Shown here piece after piece: positions 53,495 to 64,000 of a DNA stretch of 64,000 nucleotides (the stretch's first letter is position 1; each line of letters starts with the position of its first letter). The DNA lies in the NCBI RefSeq assembly GCF_000003815.2, contig NC_049988.1, positions 9,382,298 through 9,446,297 of the forward strand, in the 5' to 3' direction. Source of the DNA: Branchiostoma floridae (taxonomy: Eukaryota; Chordata; Leptocardii; Amphioxiformes; Branchiostomatidae). The position numbers and the translations under genes were made by a program. The notes beneath the pieces were generated by a model. That model had not been told where the DNA came from and made no database searches. It saw only the letters and a program-made list of their open reading frames with translations.

Positions 53495-54418
53495 CGAGGG
53501 TGAGTCAGAAAGTAATGCAAGTGGTTTCATCACAGACTCGTTCTTTGATCGAATGAGTTGAAATTTGGCACAAAGGTGAAGACATACCTCCTCTTGAGAT
53601 TGAGATATCTAAATTTGTTGCTCAATATTTTATGAGTGACTGAGCCCCTTTCAAGGGGACCACACCCTTGGTATCCCGTCAGAAGAAAAGTTAGGTCCAA
53701 CTAACGTACAATTAAGGATTTCCCTATACCAATTTTTGCTATTGTAGGAGACTAAGCCTGCACATGCAATAAGCTGCATTTCTCTATAAGCCACATGCTT
53801 AATTTCAACTCTGAAATCCGAGCAATTTTTCTTTTTTCGTTGCTGGTGTAGAATGAGGTATACGCGGTCTTCAGGGTCATGAGATCTGCGGTGTTATAAT
53901 TAAAACTTTATGTAGCCTTCTTTTCAATGAACAAAGAGAAATGAAACTTAGCACACTTTTTGGCCTTTAAACAGTTTATAATTGTGTAAAGTTTCGTTTC
54001 TTTTGGTTAATGGAAAAGTAGCCTTTTAACCAACAACTCACGAATTCACGTATAAATCCAACAGCTCTATTACACAACTTACTGCATCCTAGCAGCTGTA
54101 AATAAAGAACCATTACGAGTTTAGAGATGAAAATTGGCACGCAACCTATAGAGACATTTGTTATCATACATGTATATTTTCAACCTCCTACAGTGATTTT
54201 AAATGGGTCAGATTTAGAGGAATTGATAGTCTGACAAGCTACCAAGGGTGTGTTTGTCTTGAAATCAACTCAGTTGCTCATGAAATTATAAAGACCAAAT
54301 TTAAAACATTCAATCTCAAGAGGACATATATCTCTACCTTTGTGCTCAATTTCAACTAAATTGATTAAAAAACGAGTCTGTTATGAAACCACTTGCATTA
54401 CTTTCTGACTCACCCTCG
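53495..54418. mobile_element. mariner-like MITE, near-complete palindrome
   Basis: Both ends begin CGAGGGTGAGTCAGAAAGTA and are identical inverted for 36 bases, with TA on each side (53493-53494 and 54419-54420). The sequence and the TA duplication are typical of mariner-family ends. The inverted arms remain alignable for at least 210 bp (CACACCCTTGGTA and GTCAGA recur) and traces of symmetry reach further inward, so much of the 924 bp could fold back. No transposase frame survives. It is nested in the left part of the CACTGGA-ended compartment and is therefore younger. Confidence 0.85.
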
Positions 54419-55493
54419 TACATACCTACGGAACAATTCAGATTTCGGATTTTCTTGAATGGGATCCAAGAAAAGTATACGTAGCAAATAAGTGGGAATA
54501 CAGGTTTCGCATTTGGTTGGATCGGAAATATCCATATACTCTTATATCCAGGGATATAATTTTGCGGCCTTTTATTCAAAACTTGTAGTTAACGTCGATG
54601 GCATTGGGATCAATCGCAGTGACTGTGCAATTTCAAAATGATTCACGATTCTGTGCTGTGTCCAACCAATTGGTCCAACTCAGACTCCATTGTCCAGCGA
54701 CACTCCGGGGCCGGGACCAGGGGTAGTTATTAAAAAGAGCACACGGTTCCAACAGGCTACGGAAGGAGGAATAATCCGCTGAGATTTGCGCAGTACGATC
54801 CATATGACTTGTGTTGGATAGGTCGCAAAGTTTGTTCACCTTGCAATCTCGGCTCAAAGTGAATTTACCATTCCGTGACCTTGCACAAATCTCCAACATA
54901 ATCCGCCTCATCAACTTTGTACAGAATCCAGGCATCCTAGCGCATATAGCTTGGCGTTCTTTGGGTCGGCGGGGTCCCAGCTGGAAAGCAAAGTCCCGAC
55001 CAGAACTTCAGAGGTAAAAACAGGTCCAAACTTTCTCCATTTCTTCTCCTCTCGCAACAGAGGCCCGGAAAATGCTTGCTTCGTCTCGCATAACGGTACA
55101 TTTGAAATCCCCAGACTTGCCTGTCATTGGGTACTCCCTGTCACATGACTCTCATCTGGCCCGAACGGAGACCTGCCCCCCGTTGGTGCTGATTGCTTGT
55201 TTACCAATTAACACCGAATAAATTTACATTTAAAAAGCACAGTGGCTGTGACACGCATTTGACCCGGACAAAACACATGAAACAAGCAACAAGTTACTAT
55301 TATTTTACCAGATCGACGCTGAATGGCCGGGAGAAGTGTATTAAACCGTTCGATAGGCGCAGGCAGAATTTCTGTTAGGACGCCTTTCTAAAGATTCTAC
55401 TTGTCACTTGTAGCTTTAATACAATTAAACACTCGAATCCTGTGTATTTTGTTATATTTCATTTAGCCATTTATAGCCTTTCTACAGCGTACG

Positions 55494-55692
55494 GATGGGT
55501 ACGGATCCCGGCAGATACCAAGGTATCCGTCAAATCTCTCAAATGTGGATGCGGAAGATTCCGAACAAATACGAACGAATCCCAGATTCTAAAGGATACG
55601 CCAAAGTACCAAACAGATGCGACACTGTATCTGCTGGAATTATAACACACAAGGAATACGCTGTCGTATATACATGGATCCCTGGCTGTCAA
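55494..55692 (+). repeat. left arm of ~200-bp inverted repeat around the satellite
   Basis: Matches the reverse complement of about 58246-58432: GGATGCGGAAGA, then ACAAATACGAACGAATC, CAGATTCTAA, GGATACG, ACTGTATC and TGGATCCCT occur in the same order. The arms flank the 145-bp and 61-bp arrays, so they may be the ends of an inner element. Confidence 0.7.
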
Positions 55693-55703
55693 CGAACATG
55701 GAA

Positions 55704-57697
55704 ATGCTCTTTTTGGGTCAGGAGAGCAAATTAATAGTTTTCAACGAACAAGGTGTATGTCTGATGTCGAGGAACCGTTCCGCATGCAATAAAGTTGGTT
55801 TCGAGGAAATCGGACATTGTTTCGCGAAACCTGAATTTTTTGTGAAAAATGCTCTTTTTGGCTCAGCAGAGGAAATTACCATTTTTCGACAAAAAATGTG
55901 TATGTCTGGTGTCAAGGAACCATTCCGCATGCAATAAAGTTGGTTTCGAGGAAATCGGACATTGTTTCGCGAAACCTGATTTTTTTGTGAAAAATGCTCT
56001 TTTTGGCTCAGCAGAGGAAATTACCATTTTTCGACAAAAAATGTGTATGTCTGATGTCGAGGAACCATTCCGCATGCAATAAAGTTGGTTTCGAGGAAAT
56101 CGGACATTGTTTCGCGAAACCTGAATTTTTTGTGAAAAATGCTCTTTTTGGCTCAGCAGAGGAAATTACCATTTTTCGACAAAAAATGTGTATGTCTGAT
56201 GTCGAGGAACCATTCCGCATGCAATAAAGTTGGTTTCGAGGAAATCGGACATTGTTTCGCGAACCCTGTATTTTTTGTGAAAAATGCTCTTTTTGGCTCA
56301 GGAGAGCAAATTACCATTTTTGGGCAAAACATGTGTATGTCTGATGTTGAGGAATCGTTCTGCATGCAATGAAGTGGGTTCCGACAAAATCGGACATCGT
56401 TTCACAAAACCTGCATTTTTTGTGAAAAATGCTCTTTTTGGCTCAGGAGAGCAAATTACCATTTTTCGACAAACAAGGTATATGCCTGATGTAGAGGAAC
56501 CATTCCGCATCCAATAAAGTTGGTTCCGAGGAAATCGGACATTGTTTCGCGAAACCTGAATTTTTTGTGAAAAATGCTCTTTTTGGCTCGGGGGAGCAAA
56601 TTACCATTTGTCGACAAACAAGGTGTATGTCTGATGTCGAGGAATTTTTCCGCATGCAATAAAGTTGGTTCCGAGGAAATCGGACATTGTTTCGCGAAAC
56701 CTGTATTTTTTGTGAAAAATGCTCTTTTTGGCTCAGCAGAGGAAATTACCATTTGTCGACAAAAAATGTGTATGTCTGATGTCGAGGAACCATTCCGCAT
56801 GCAATAAAGTTGGTTTCGAGGAAATCGGACATTGTTTCGCGAAACCTGAATTTTTTGTGAAAAATGCTCTTTTTGGCTCAGCAGAGGAAATTACCATTTT
56901 TCGACAAAAAATGTGTATGTCTGATGTCGAGGAACCATTCCGCATGCAATAAAGTTGGTTTCGAGGAAATCGGACATTGTTTCGCGAACCCTGTATTTTT
57001 TGTGAAAAATGCTCTTTTTGGCTCAGGAGAGCAAATTACCATTTTTCGGCAAAAAATGTGTATGTCTGGTGTCGAGGAATCGTTCCGCATGCAATAAAGT
57101 TGGTACGGAGAAAATCATACATCGTTTCGCGAAACCTGTACTTTTTGTGAAAAATGCTCTTTTTGGCTCAGCAGAGCAAATTACCATTTTTCGACAAAAA
57201 ATGTGTATGTCTGATGTTGAGGAATCGTTCCGCATGCAATGAAGTGGGTTCCGACAAAATCGGACATCGTTTCACAAAACCTGCATTTTTTGTGAAAAAT
57301 GCTCTTTTTGGCTCAGGAGAGCAAATTACCATTTTTCGACAAACAAGGTATATGCCTGATGTAGAGGAACCATTCCGCATCCAATAAAGTTGGTTCCGAG
57401 GAAATCGGACATTGTTTCGCGAAACCTGAATTTTTTGTGAAAAATGCTCTTTTTGGCTCGGGGGAGCAAATTACCATTTGTCGACAAACAAGGTGTATGT
57501 CTGATGTCGAGGAATTTTTCCGCATGCAATAAAGTTGGTTCCGAGGAAATCGGACATTGTTTCGCGAAACCTGTATTTTTTGTGAAAAATGCTCTTTTTG
57601 GCTCAAGAGAGCAAATTACTATTTTTCGACAAACAATGTGTATGTCTGATCGGAAATCGGACTTCTTTTCGCGAAACCTGTACTTTTTGTGAAAAAT
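55704..57697 (+). repeat. 145-bp satellite array with six-unit higher-order repeat
   Basis: ATGCTCTTTTTGG recurs every 145 bases from 55704 to 57589, giving 13 full units plus a 14th with an internal deletion of about 35 bases. Most units carry the palindrome TTTCGCGAAA and the block CGCATGCAATAAAGTTGG. Variant units recur exactly 870 bases (6 x 145) apart: for example, the GTTGAGGAATCGTTC unit at about 56345 and 57215, and the GAATTTTTCCGCATGC unit at about 56642 and 57512. Frames of 70-77 codons in each unit on both strands are by-products; 145 is not a multiple of three and the frame stops once per unit. Confidence 0.95.
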
Positions 57698-58085
57698 GAG
57701 AGGTGGGGGTAACAAATCCATAGAAAATACGAAATGGTATTTCCTAGGATCCGTCTGCCGTGAGGTGGGGCAACGAATCCATAGAAAATACGGAAAGGGT
57801 ATTTCCTATGATCCGTCTGCTGTGAGTTGGGCAACGAATCCATAGAAAATACGGAAAAGGATTTGCTAGGATCCATCTGCCGTGAGGTGGGGCAACGTAT
57901 TCGTAGAAAATACGGGAAAAGGATTTGCTAGGATCCATAGATTGACCCTGGACATTTCTGTCGCGAAGTGGGCCATCTGAACCATAGAAAATGCAGAAAA
58001 GAGATTCGTTAGGATCTGCAGATTATCCTTGATGCCTTTTTGCCGTGAAATGGGCCAGCGGATCCATAGAAAGACGGAATAGGGA
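57698..58085 (+). repeat. 61-bp tandem repeat, decaying rightward
   Basis: CCATAGAAAATACG starts at 57718, 57779 and 57840 and, as TCGTAGAAAATACG, at 57901, all 61 bases apart. Each unit includes TTGCTAGGATCC-type and GTGAGGTGGGGCAACG-type blocks. Two or three more degraded units follow to about 58085. It directly abuts the 145-bp array. Confidence 0.85.
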
Positions 58086-58245
58086 TCTTCTAGTATTTGT
58101 GTATTTTCAGAACGTACTTTTATCGAAGAGTGGGCCCGCCGATGGGTAAAATGTTTTTATGACGCAAAAGGAAACTCAAGACCAGATTGAACATTGCAGA
58201 TTTCCAAATTGAAGGATTCGAGCAAATGACATTTTCGTATTTGTT

Positions 58246-58432
58246 AACAGTAAGGGATCCAACTGTATACGACATAGTATCTCTTCGTATTTTTCATCCT
58301 AGCGGATACAGTATCGTATCTGTTCAGTGTTTTGTCGTATCCTATTAGAATCTGTGATTCGTTCGTATTTGTTTGGATTCTTCCGCATCCGCACCTAACG
58401 AATACCGCGGTATATGCCCGCATCCGTATCCA
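58246..58432 (-). repeat. right arm of ~200-bp inverted repeat around the satellite
   Basis: The inverted partner of 55494-55692; on this side the arm runs directly into the CCATTTTGTCCAGTG terminus, whereas the left arm has no recognisable CACTGGA end. Confidence 0.7.
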
Positions 58433-58444
58433 TTTTGTCCAGTG

Positions 58445-61400
58445 AGTGTTCTAACCCTTATCCACCGACTCGTCCTGATGCCCTCATATTGCTGCAGGCG
58501 AGACGCGTTGATTTTCCTTAATTCGAGTTTAAATAGCTCCGCGCGACAGGGGGAGGCAGTAAAAACTCCACATCAAACGAGAGCGCCCCCCTCCCCAACC
58601 GGAACCGCAGCGGGGGCCACGACTTCCAGACGCGCTGCCCAAAAATCTTATATCACATTTTATCTAAGCACAACAATTATTGCACAGCAGTTGGACATTC
58701 TTGTAAAGGTTGCCTTTAAAAGTCAACCGACAACTGCATTACAAGATAAACATGTTAGTCTCAAATGTCAATAAGAACAAAACCTAAGCCATGAGCCCCC
58801 CTTCTCTTTCAAGGAGTTGTAAATGGTATCGACTTCATAACCTAGTAAGTCTAATCTAACGGAATCCCTTGAAAAAAAAAGTAAAGGCCACTAGTCCTGA
58901 AATCCAATTAGTATGTCACATTGGGAGGGCTGGACTTGGATACACAAAAAAAGGGGGGAGCCCGGTTCTTTGGGACAGCAGAAAAGTCTGATGAGCACAA
59001 AGGTTTTTTTTTTCTAACTGACAAATAAACACAATCATATCACGGTCTCGTTGACCTTAACAACAGTATAGAATTAGAAACTCATATTTCTTGGTACGTT
59101 TATGCAAATGAGAAGTTGGTAATTCTTCATTACATTTATGAATAATTTATCAAATATAAATGTACTTTGGTCTAAATGCAGTTTGTTTTTTTAAAGAAAT
59201 CCGTTAAAAGTAGACCAATATGCAGACAGGAAGAACGTGCTTTTAGCAGGATTATACTGTTGTGTGGCACTCCCAAGTCTCGCGAGAGATGTAGGTCTTA
59301 CCGGCACCTAATTGTAAAATACTTCCGATATCCCTGTATTGGGAGATCTAGTGATAACGACAGCACCATGACGTAAACGTCCCAATAATGGTTTAAAGCG
59401 ATCAGGAGATTTTGTTGTGTTTGCGTGGTGAGCTCATGTGTGTTAGTGTGTACTAGCAACATAGAACTATTGAGAGTCTTTGTAGAACTGTTCTACAGCA
59501 ACAACTGAATTGTCCTTCAGTGTTCAAGTAACTCTCAAATCCTTTGACTAATTGAAGTTGTTCGCTTTGTGTTGTTTTGAAGTACAATTAGCAGTCTAAT
59601 GCTCGGATTAGTGGAGTTAGTGGTCTAATTTGTAATCTTACCAGCGTCCGCCATTTTGTTTTACAGGTCTCCAGGCAAGAGCTGTACTTCGGGCTAGGAG
59701 CGCCGTCTAGCGGACCCAGCCACTTCTGAGAACTGCAGGGTTCCGGCTTCCAGACTCCGCCAGCCCGTCATTGTGCCAAAGGACTCCTAGAGTGCTATGG
59801 AGACAGCAAAATTCTACAACAGACTCGAAAATCCGTCCACGATTTTCCCGCCGAAATGCAGTGTCGTCTTTCCACCCAAAGCCCTGTTGTGCTCGGCCGA
59901 ATTGTGACACTATGTCGTGAAGTCTGCTGACCAACAAGGGACTTTGACGACAAACACGAACATTTTTCTGTGCAGACAATGGCGGATTTTGTCGTCCCAA
60001 ACGAAGGAGACGGAAGACATGTTGGCAAATATCGAAGTGTTGTTTTAGGCAGAAAGGACGTCCCGGGCACACAAGGGGGTGGGCTGAGCCGAGGTATTAG
60101 CACACAGAGAAATGTTTTATATCACGCAAGGACAATGTTTTACCACACGGACAGTTTTGTTTTGCGACACCCTGTCCCCTTTCTCGCCTTGGTTCGGAAT
60201 CCGATCCCTCCCCACTAAGAAAACTTTCCCACGCAAACAAGCCGACGTCAAATACTTCACAGAATTTGCAGACTTGTCCCGAAATTTGCACTCTCAACCC
60301 TTTCTATACATCCTACAGAAGTCATATTTATAAAGCGAGTTCGAACTATTTGTTCGTCGTGTTCAGTGGTTGATTTTCACACAGTTTTACATGTGCTCAT
60401 CATTTTTCCTACTTGTTCGGACAGAAGTCACGTTAAACTTGTAAATGACAATATTGGAAGTATAAACTACATTGTGAGCCTTGAGGGCACCCAACACCGG
60501 TCTGTTGTTAGACAGTGGTTCGTGCGGGCGCACCGGTTTGTGGACATGGGGGCTCCGTACCAGACCACTGTCTCCAACGAGCTTTCTCAGTTATTCTTTC
60601 TCGTTTGTCTGAGAAAGAAAACAGAACCTTGCTAATAGAGAGTGTGAAAGTTTGGGTTGGGGATTTATTCGTCCTTCGACCTCTCACTCCCCCATGCTAA
60701 CAAACGATAACGTGTTTATTCTCTTCCTACCCACGCAAATTGTCAAAGATGTTGAAAATGCTTTGGAGAAAATTTTGAAGAAAATTTGTCCCTTCTGCGA
60801 AAGTCAACCACAGACCACTATTTCTACCACAATTTCTGACTTATAATCTGCAAAAGAATTTTTCCACTCATTGCTCGTGTATTTTCTGCATCCCCAAAAA
60901 GTTGCTTTACAACGTGTCTCCTTATATATGAATTGTTCGAATGTCAGTCCTTTCTGTCTAGGCAACTTGATAGTTCCAAATACCAAAGAAGTCGACATGG
61001 CTATTGTTCTGTCGCATTTTGTACATTGTATTCCTATGATAGAGTTATCTTTGTATTGTTATCTGTGGAGATTATTGTGTATTTTATATTTTTGGTCGTT
61101 GAATATATATTTCGAATTTTATCTAAATCTCTTCTTGTCAGCTTGTTCCTTCATGTGTTGTCTGTTGAGCTTATTTGAGATAAGTGTATAAATGAGAGCA
61201 ATCACACATCCCATATTTACAATCGCCCCCCTCCCCACCTTAGCTATGAGTTACTATATGTCATATATAGCACATGGAAACGTAAGATATGATGAAATTA
61301 ATTGTTCCGCATCACTCTTTTACAAAGGTCTTGTCTTCCTTGCTGTTAATCAGCATAAGCGATATCAACCATTTCCTTTTTGGTAATGTGCCGAATCTAC

Positions 61401-62730
61401 TCTTGAGAACCTTGCGCTACCTTTAGCTTTATGTTTCTTTGTCGTGTGGACGAAATCACGAATCTCATGGACTGGAAATTTGCCATAACGTGCAAGCTGG
61501 AAGTCTGTCACGTCTAAGGGCTGACAAAGGAAGGGACTGAAGGTATCTGAAAACATCAGAGGAATGACTTTTATGTCACTGAAACAAAACTTGTGTAGTG
61601 TATTGCTGAAATGTGTATTTGTCGTTTTTAATGTTGCACCCGATTATCTCCATTCGATTGAAAGAAAAACACCGTTTGGCTTCATGCCTCAAACCATATC
61701 AAGCCCGACTGGAGAGAAATTGCACGAGACCAAATCACCAATTGTCAGCCACTCTGAAGCACCAGGGTTTCTTTGGTTAGCTCCTCGGACTCGACCCAGT
61801 AGAATTCTCGGAATGTCTAAGATTCGAGCCTGCCGTCTTCATCAAGATAATGCCTCTGAGGTACAGTTTGCTTTTGGCGTGGTTCTTCTAATTTTTGGGT
61901 CCGATTTTGCACCATTATTTCCACATTCACTGATTTAGAACCTATAAAGGTGACCCTTATAGCGTCATTTGTATCCATCAAGGAATGAATGCCATCATTT
62001 TAGGCACTACACTTAGCACTACAGGCTCGTGTTTTCTCTCAGCACGACCGGCTGGAAATCAAACCGACAAGACTTCATTTAGTAATTTGTCAGGACGGTA
62101 ACCTTTGCCGCGCAGACGGTCGGAGTGGATGGCGTTGAGACTCCTCGGGATTCTGACACTTGCCGAGCGGAATGTTTCTAACACGCGCGGAGTCCTCTGG
62201 GAGGTGGCCGGTCAAGTTCAGATTATTAAATGCCTCCTACGCTTCCTACTGAGGCGTTTCAGGTGGATTGAGAACTGTACTTACCCATCCGTTCAGTCAT
62301 TCATGGATCGTTTGTTATTTCACGAATCCACATCTCGTCGTCATTCACGATCCCGACAAGCCTTGCGCGGAGATACGTTTCCATGGCGACGGCACGAGGC
62401 CCCCATCTCTGTCAACAAAGAAAATGTCTCGGTAGGAGAGAATGGTTATTGTTACGATTTCATAGTTGTCAGTTGTAAGAAAATCGCTTGTTGCTTTATT
62501 TACAGTCAGCCTGGCCAAACATTCCATTTTGGTGTTTGGTTACATCACTTTCACATTCTTACGATGTCTTTCTTCTGTCTTGTGCCCAACGGTTTGATAC
62601 GTTTCAGAACTTTTGTAACCTAAAGCAAATGAAAGATAACAAGCAGACCTGTTTTATTGTTGAAGTACCGGGCAGGGTAAGTGTAGCTGTCGGCACCACA
62701 TCACACTTCGCCGGTATGAAATCTCCCAGC
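58445..62730. other. no convincing gene
   Basis: Apart from the candidate exon at 59979, the frame at 62105-62623 (172 codons) is open but matches no known family. The GC-rich patch 59640-60100 is open on both strands. Confidence 0.4.
59979..60093 (+). CDS. uncertain candidate first exon
   Basis: The ATG has A at -3 and G at +4. It opens a frame beginning MADFVVPNEGDGRHVGKYRS, with a possible donor GAG/GTATTA at 60093/60094. A GCCATTTTG motif lies about 330 bp upstream. The minus strand is also open here, there is no recognised family, and no second exon was found, so this is only a candidate. Confidence 0.15.
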
Positions 62731-62834
62731 NNNNNNNNNNNNNNNNNNNNNNNNNNNNNNNNNNNNNNNNNNNNNNNNNNNNNNNNNNNNNNNNNNNNNN
62801 NNNNNNNNNNNNNNNNNNNNNNNNNNNNNNNNNN
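62731..62834. other. assembly gap (N run)
   Basis: 104 undetermined bases. Confidence 1.
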
Positions 62835-63409
62835 GCGAATTTATGTGTTGGTGTATACCTATTGAGGCTAATATATCTTGATGACTTAATTGTTTTGTTA
62901 AAGATTGACAGAAGACATTTCAAGAACGCGAAAATAAGACTTATACGATTAGATTTAAATGCCCAGTGTCATGTCTTCATTGTCACAATCAAGAACTGAA
63001 CTGAAGAAGTAGAAACGACCACGGAGGCTGTGATAGTGAATTTCTGCTGATGCAGAAAGATTAACTTGTTTTTATTACGGTAATTAGTGTGATTGATTAG
63101 TCTGTTCTTATCACTGTACATGTACATCAATGTTGTCAATACGTCGAGCCAAAATACACTGACAAGAAGAAATTTGATCTACACAACTTCAGACGACACC
63201 ACAGGGGTGTTCGCCGTTTTTTCCTTGAGCACGTTTCCCTGTTGGGATATATCCACAAGGGTTTCCTACAACTTTTCCAGACAGTAACAAACGTGTGTGC
63301 TAACTTGTAGCCTGGCTGTTTCAACTGGCTACACAGGCCAGCTTCTGGTCTAACTCAGGGGGTTGTGGTAAAATTTCCTTGGGAGCATGTTGACCCTGTA
63401 GCCGAGGAG

Positions 63410-63594
63410 CTGGTCCGAACCGGGGCCCGACCGAGCTGTTTGTGGATACGTAAAATACAAATGTATCCGTGAAATATACACAACTAATGCTCACAACTAT
63501 TCTCTTTGTGCTTTGTGTAGTTCGGATTCTTTTAGATACTTATCGTTCACGAAAGCTGCCCGGCCAGGTCTCAGTTAACTTTTGAAAATGTGAC
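63410..63594. mobile_element. GC-rich foldback MITE, copy 3
   Basis: The left arm AACCGGGGCCCGACCGAGCTG and the right arm AGCTGCCCGGCCAGG...AGTT are diverged inverted repeats ending in AATGTGAC. An internal ACTATTCTCTTT block is shared, inverted, with the copy at 24020-24275, supporting common descent. Confidence 0.6.
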
Positions 63595-63642
63595 ATAGTC
63601 CTAACACTGTTAGAAAAAAAAAACGAGTTAGTAACAGTCTTA

Positions 63643-63835
63643 CTCTCCAAGCAGAGGTTAGGCTCCGGCTGTTTTTTTAACGTTTTTTTAGTCGTTTTTA
63701 TCGGGCTTTCTATTTTGCCAGCCAAACCAGTTAGGTTTTGACACAGCAAGCCGCGTAAAATACAAAATAGAGAGCCCGATAAAAACGACTAAAAAACGTT
63801 AAATAACAGCCGGAGCCTAACCTCTGCTTGGAGAG
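63643..63835. mobile_element. foldback MITE with ~75-bp arms
   Basis: CTCTCCAAGCAGAGGTTAGG at the left end is matched by CCTAACCTCTGCTTGGAGAG at the right. The arms stay complementary inward through CTCCGGCTGTT, AACGTTTTTT, AGTCGTTTTTATCGGGC and CTATTTTG, with only small indels. TA flanks both sides (63641-63642, 63836-63837). The high arm identity suggests recent activity. Carries the CTCCAAGCAGA core. Confidence 0.88.
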
Positions 63836-64000
63836 TATGCATCCAGGCTAACTAACTTGAGAAAGGCATACACTGAAACAAATTGCAAGGGTAATAGCCC
63901 TTCTGTGTGAAGCAGTAGATCTGTGTTGACAGGTCGCGGTCGCCATTACCTGATGCTGACAACAACGCGGTGACGTAATCCAGCCCTTGTGTCGTCTGCA

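Larger units (their letters stand above)
53041..58444. mobile_element. candidate CACTA/EnSpm-like non-autonomous element or nest
   Basis: CACTGGAAAAAATGG at 53041-53055 is the inverse of CCATTTTGTCCAGTG at 58430-58444 (14 of 15), with AGT directly outside both ends (53038-53040, 58445-58447). CACTR termini with a 2-3-bp target duplication are typical of EnSpm/CACTA elements, as are many short subterminal repeats. Here GTATCC/GGATAC and ATCCG/CGGAT motifs fill both subterminal zones, some as perfect palindromes (53091-53109, 53147-53162). No transposase is visible. Nested inside are a mariner-like element and two tandem arrays. Because 54600-55480 looks unrelated and a second inverted end lies near 55494, two adjacent related elements are also possible. 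Confidence 0.5.

Noticed and set aside
55617-57721. Series of 70-131-residue proteins on both strands
   Set aside because: By-products of the 145-bp satellite unit; each unit stops the frame and both strands show the same pattern.
62105-62623. 172-residue plus-strand gene
   Set aside because: No recognised family, no splice or promoter support; length is compatible with chance.

Overview
The window looks like intergenic chordate DNA from a cephalochordate (amphioxus, Branchiostoma). The evidence is a single spliced gene encoding an unmistakable Twist bHLH protein with the C-terminal WR motif, set in AT-leaning non-coding DNA full of small foldback transposons, minisatellites and a tRNA-derived SINE. 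The species assignment is inference; the sequence directly shows only a Twist gene with two coding introns and a dense, mostly miniature, transposon load. Two runs of N (34278-34584 and 62731-62834) are scaffold gaps.

Layout. 1-45.6 kb: no gene I can recognise. It holds a palindromic MITE (562-773), a complete SINE with a 14-bp target-site duplication (1650-1943), members of a MITE group sharing the end core CTCCAAGCAGA, three GC-rich foldback copies (24.0, 38.7 and, further right, 63.4 kb), a GGGGCACAACCCGCCG-ended MITE (27271-27592), several strong hairpins, and minisatellites of 26 bp (29.1 kb) and 25 bp (42.3 kb). 45.7-49.4 kb: the twist gene on the + strand, three coding exons (46122-46445, 47078-47194, 48451-48585; 191 codons), with a duplicated GC-box/CCAAT module and a kappaB-like decamer upstream. 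49.4-53.0 kb: no convincing gene. 53041-58444: a repeat compartment bounded by inverted CACTGGA-AAAATGG ends and a possible 3-bp AGT duplication. It contains short palindromic GTATCC/GGATAC motifs, a nested 924-bp mariner-like palindrome, a ~200-bp inverted repeat, a 145-bp satellite array with a six-unit higher-order repeat, and a 61-bp array. 58.4-64 kb: non-coding apart from one weak candidate first exon, ending in two further foldback MITEs.

Twist is the only gene supported here. It is a nuclear transcription factor of mesoderm that binds E-boxes as a bHLH dimer. The long gene-free flanks would fit a developmental regulator surrounded by regulatory DNA, but that is inference. No operon-like or multi-gene system is visible; the most unusual material is the repeat compartment at 53-58.4 kb.
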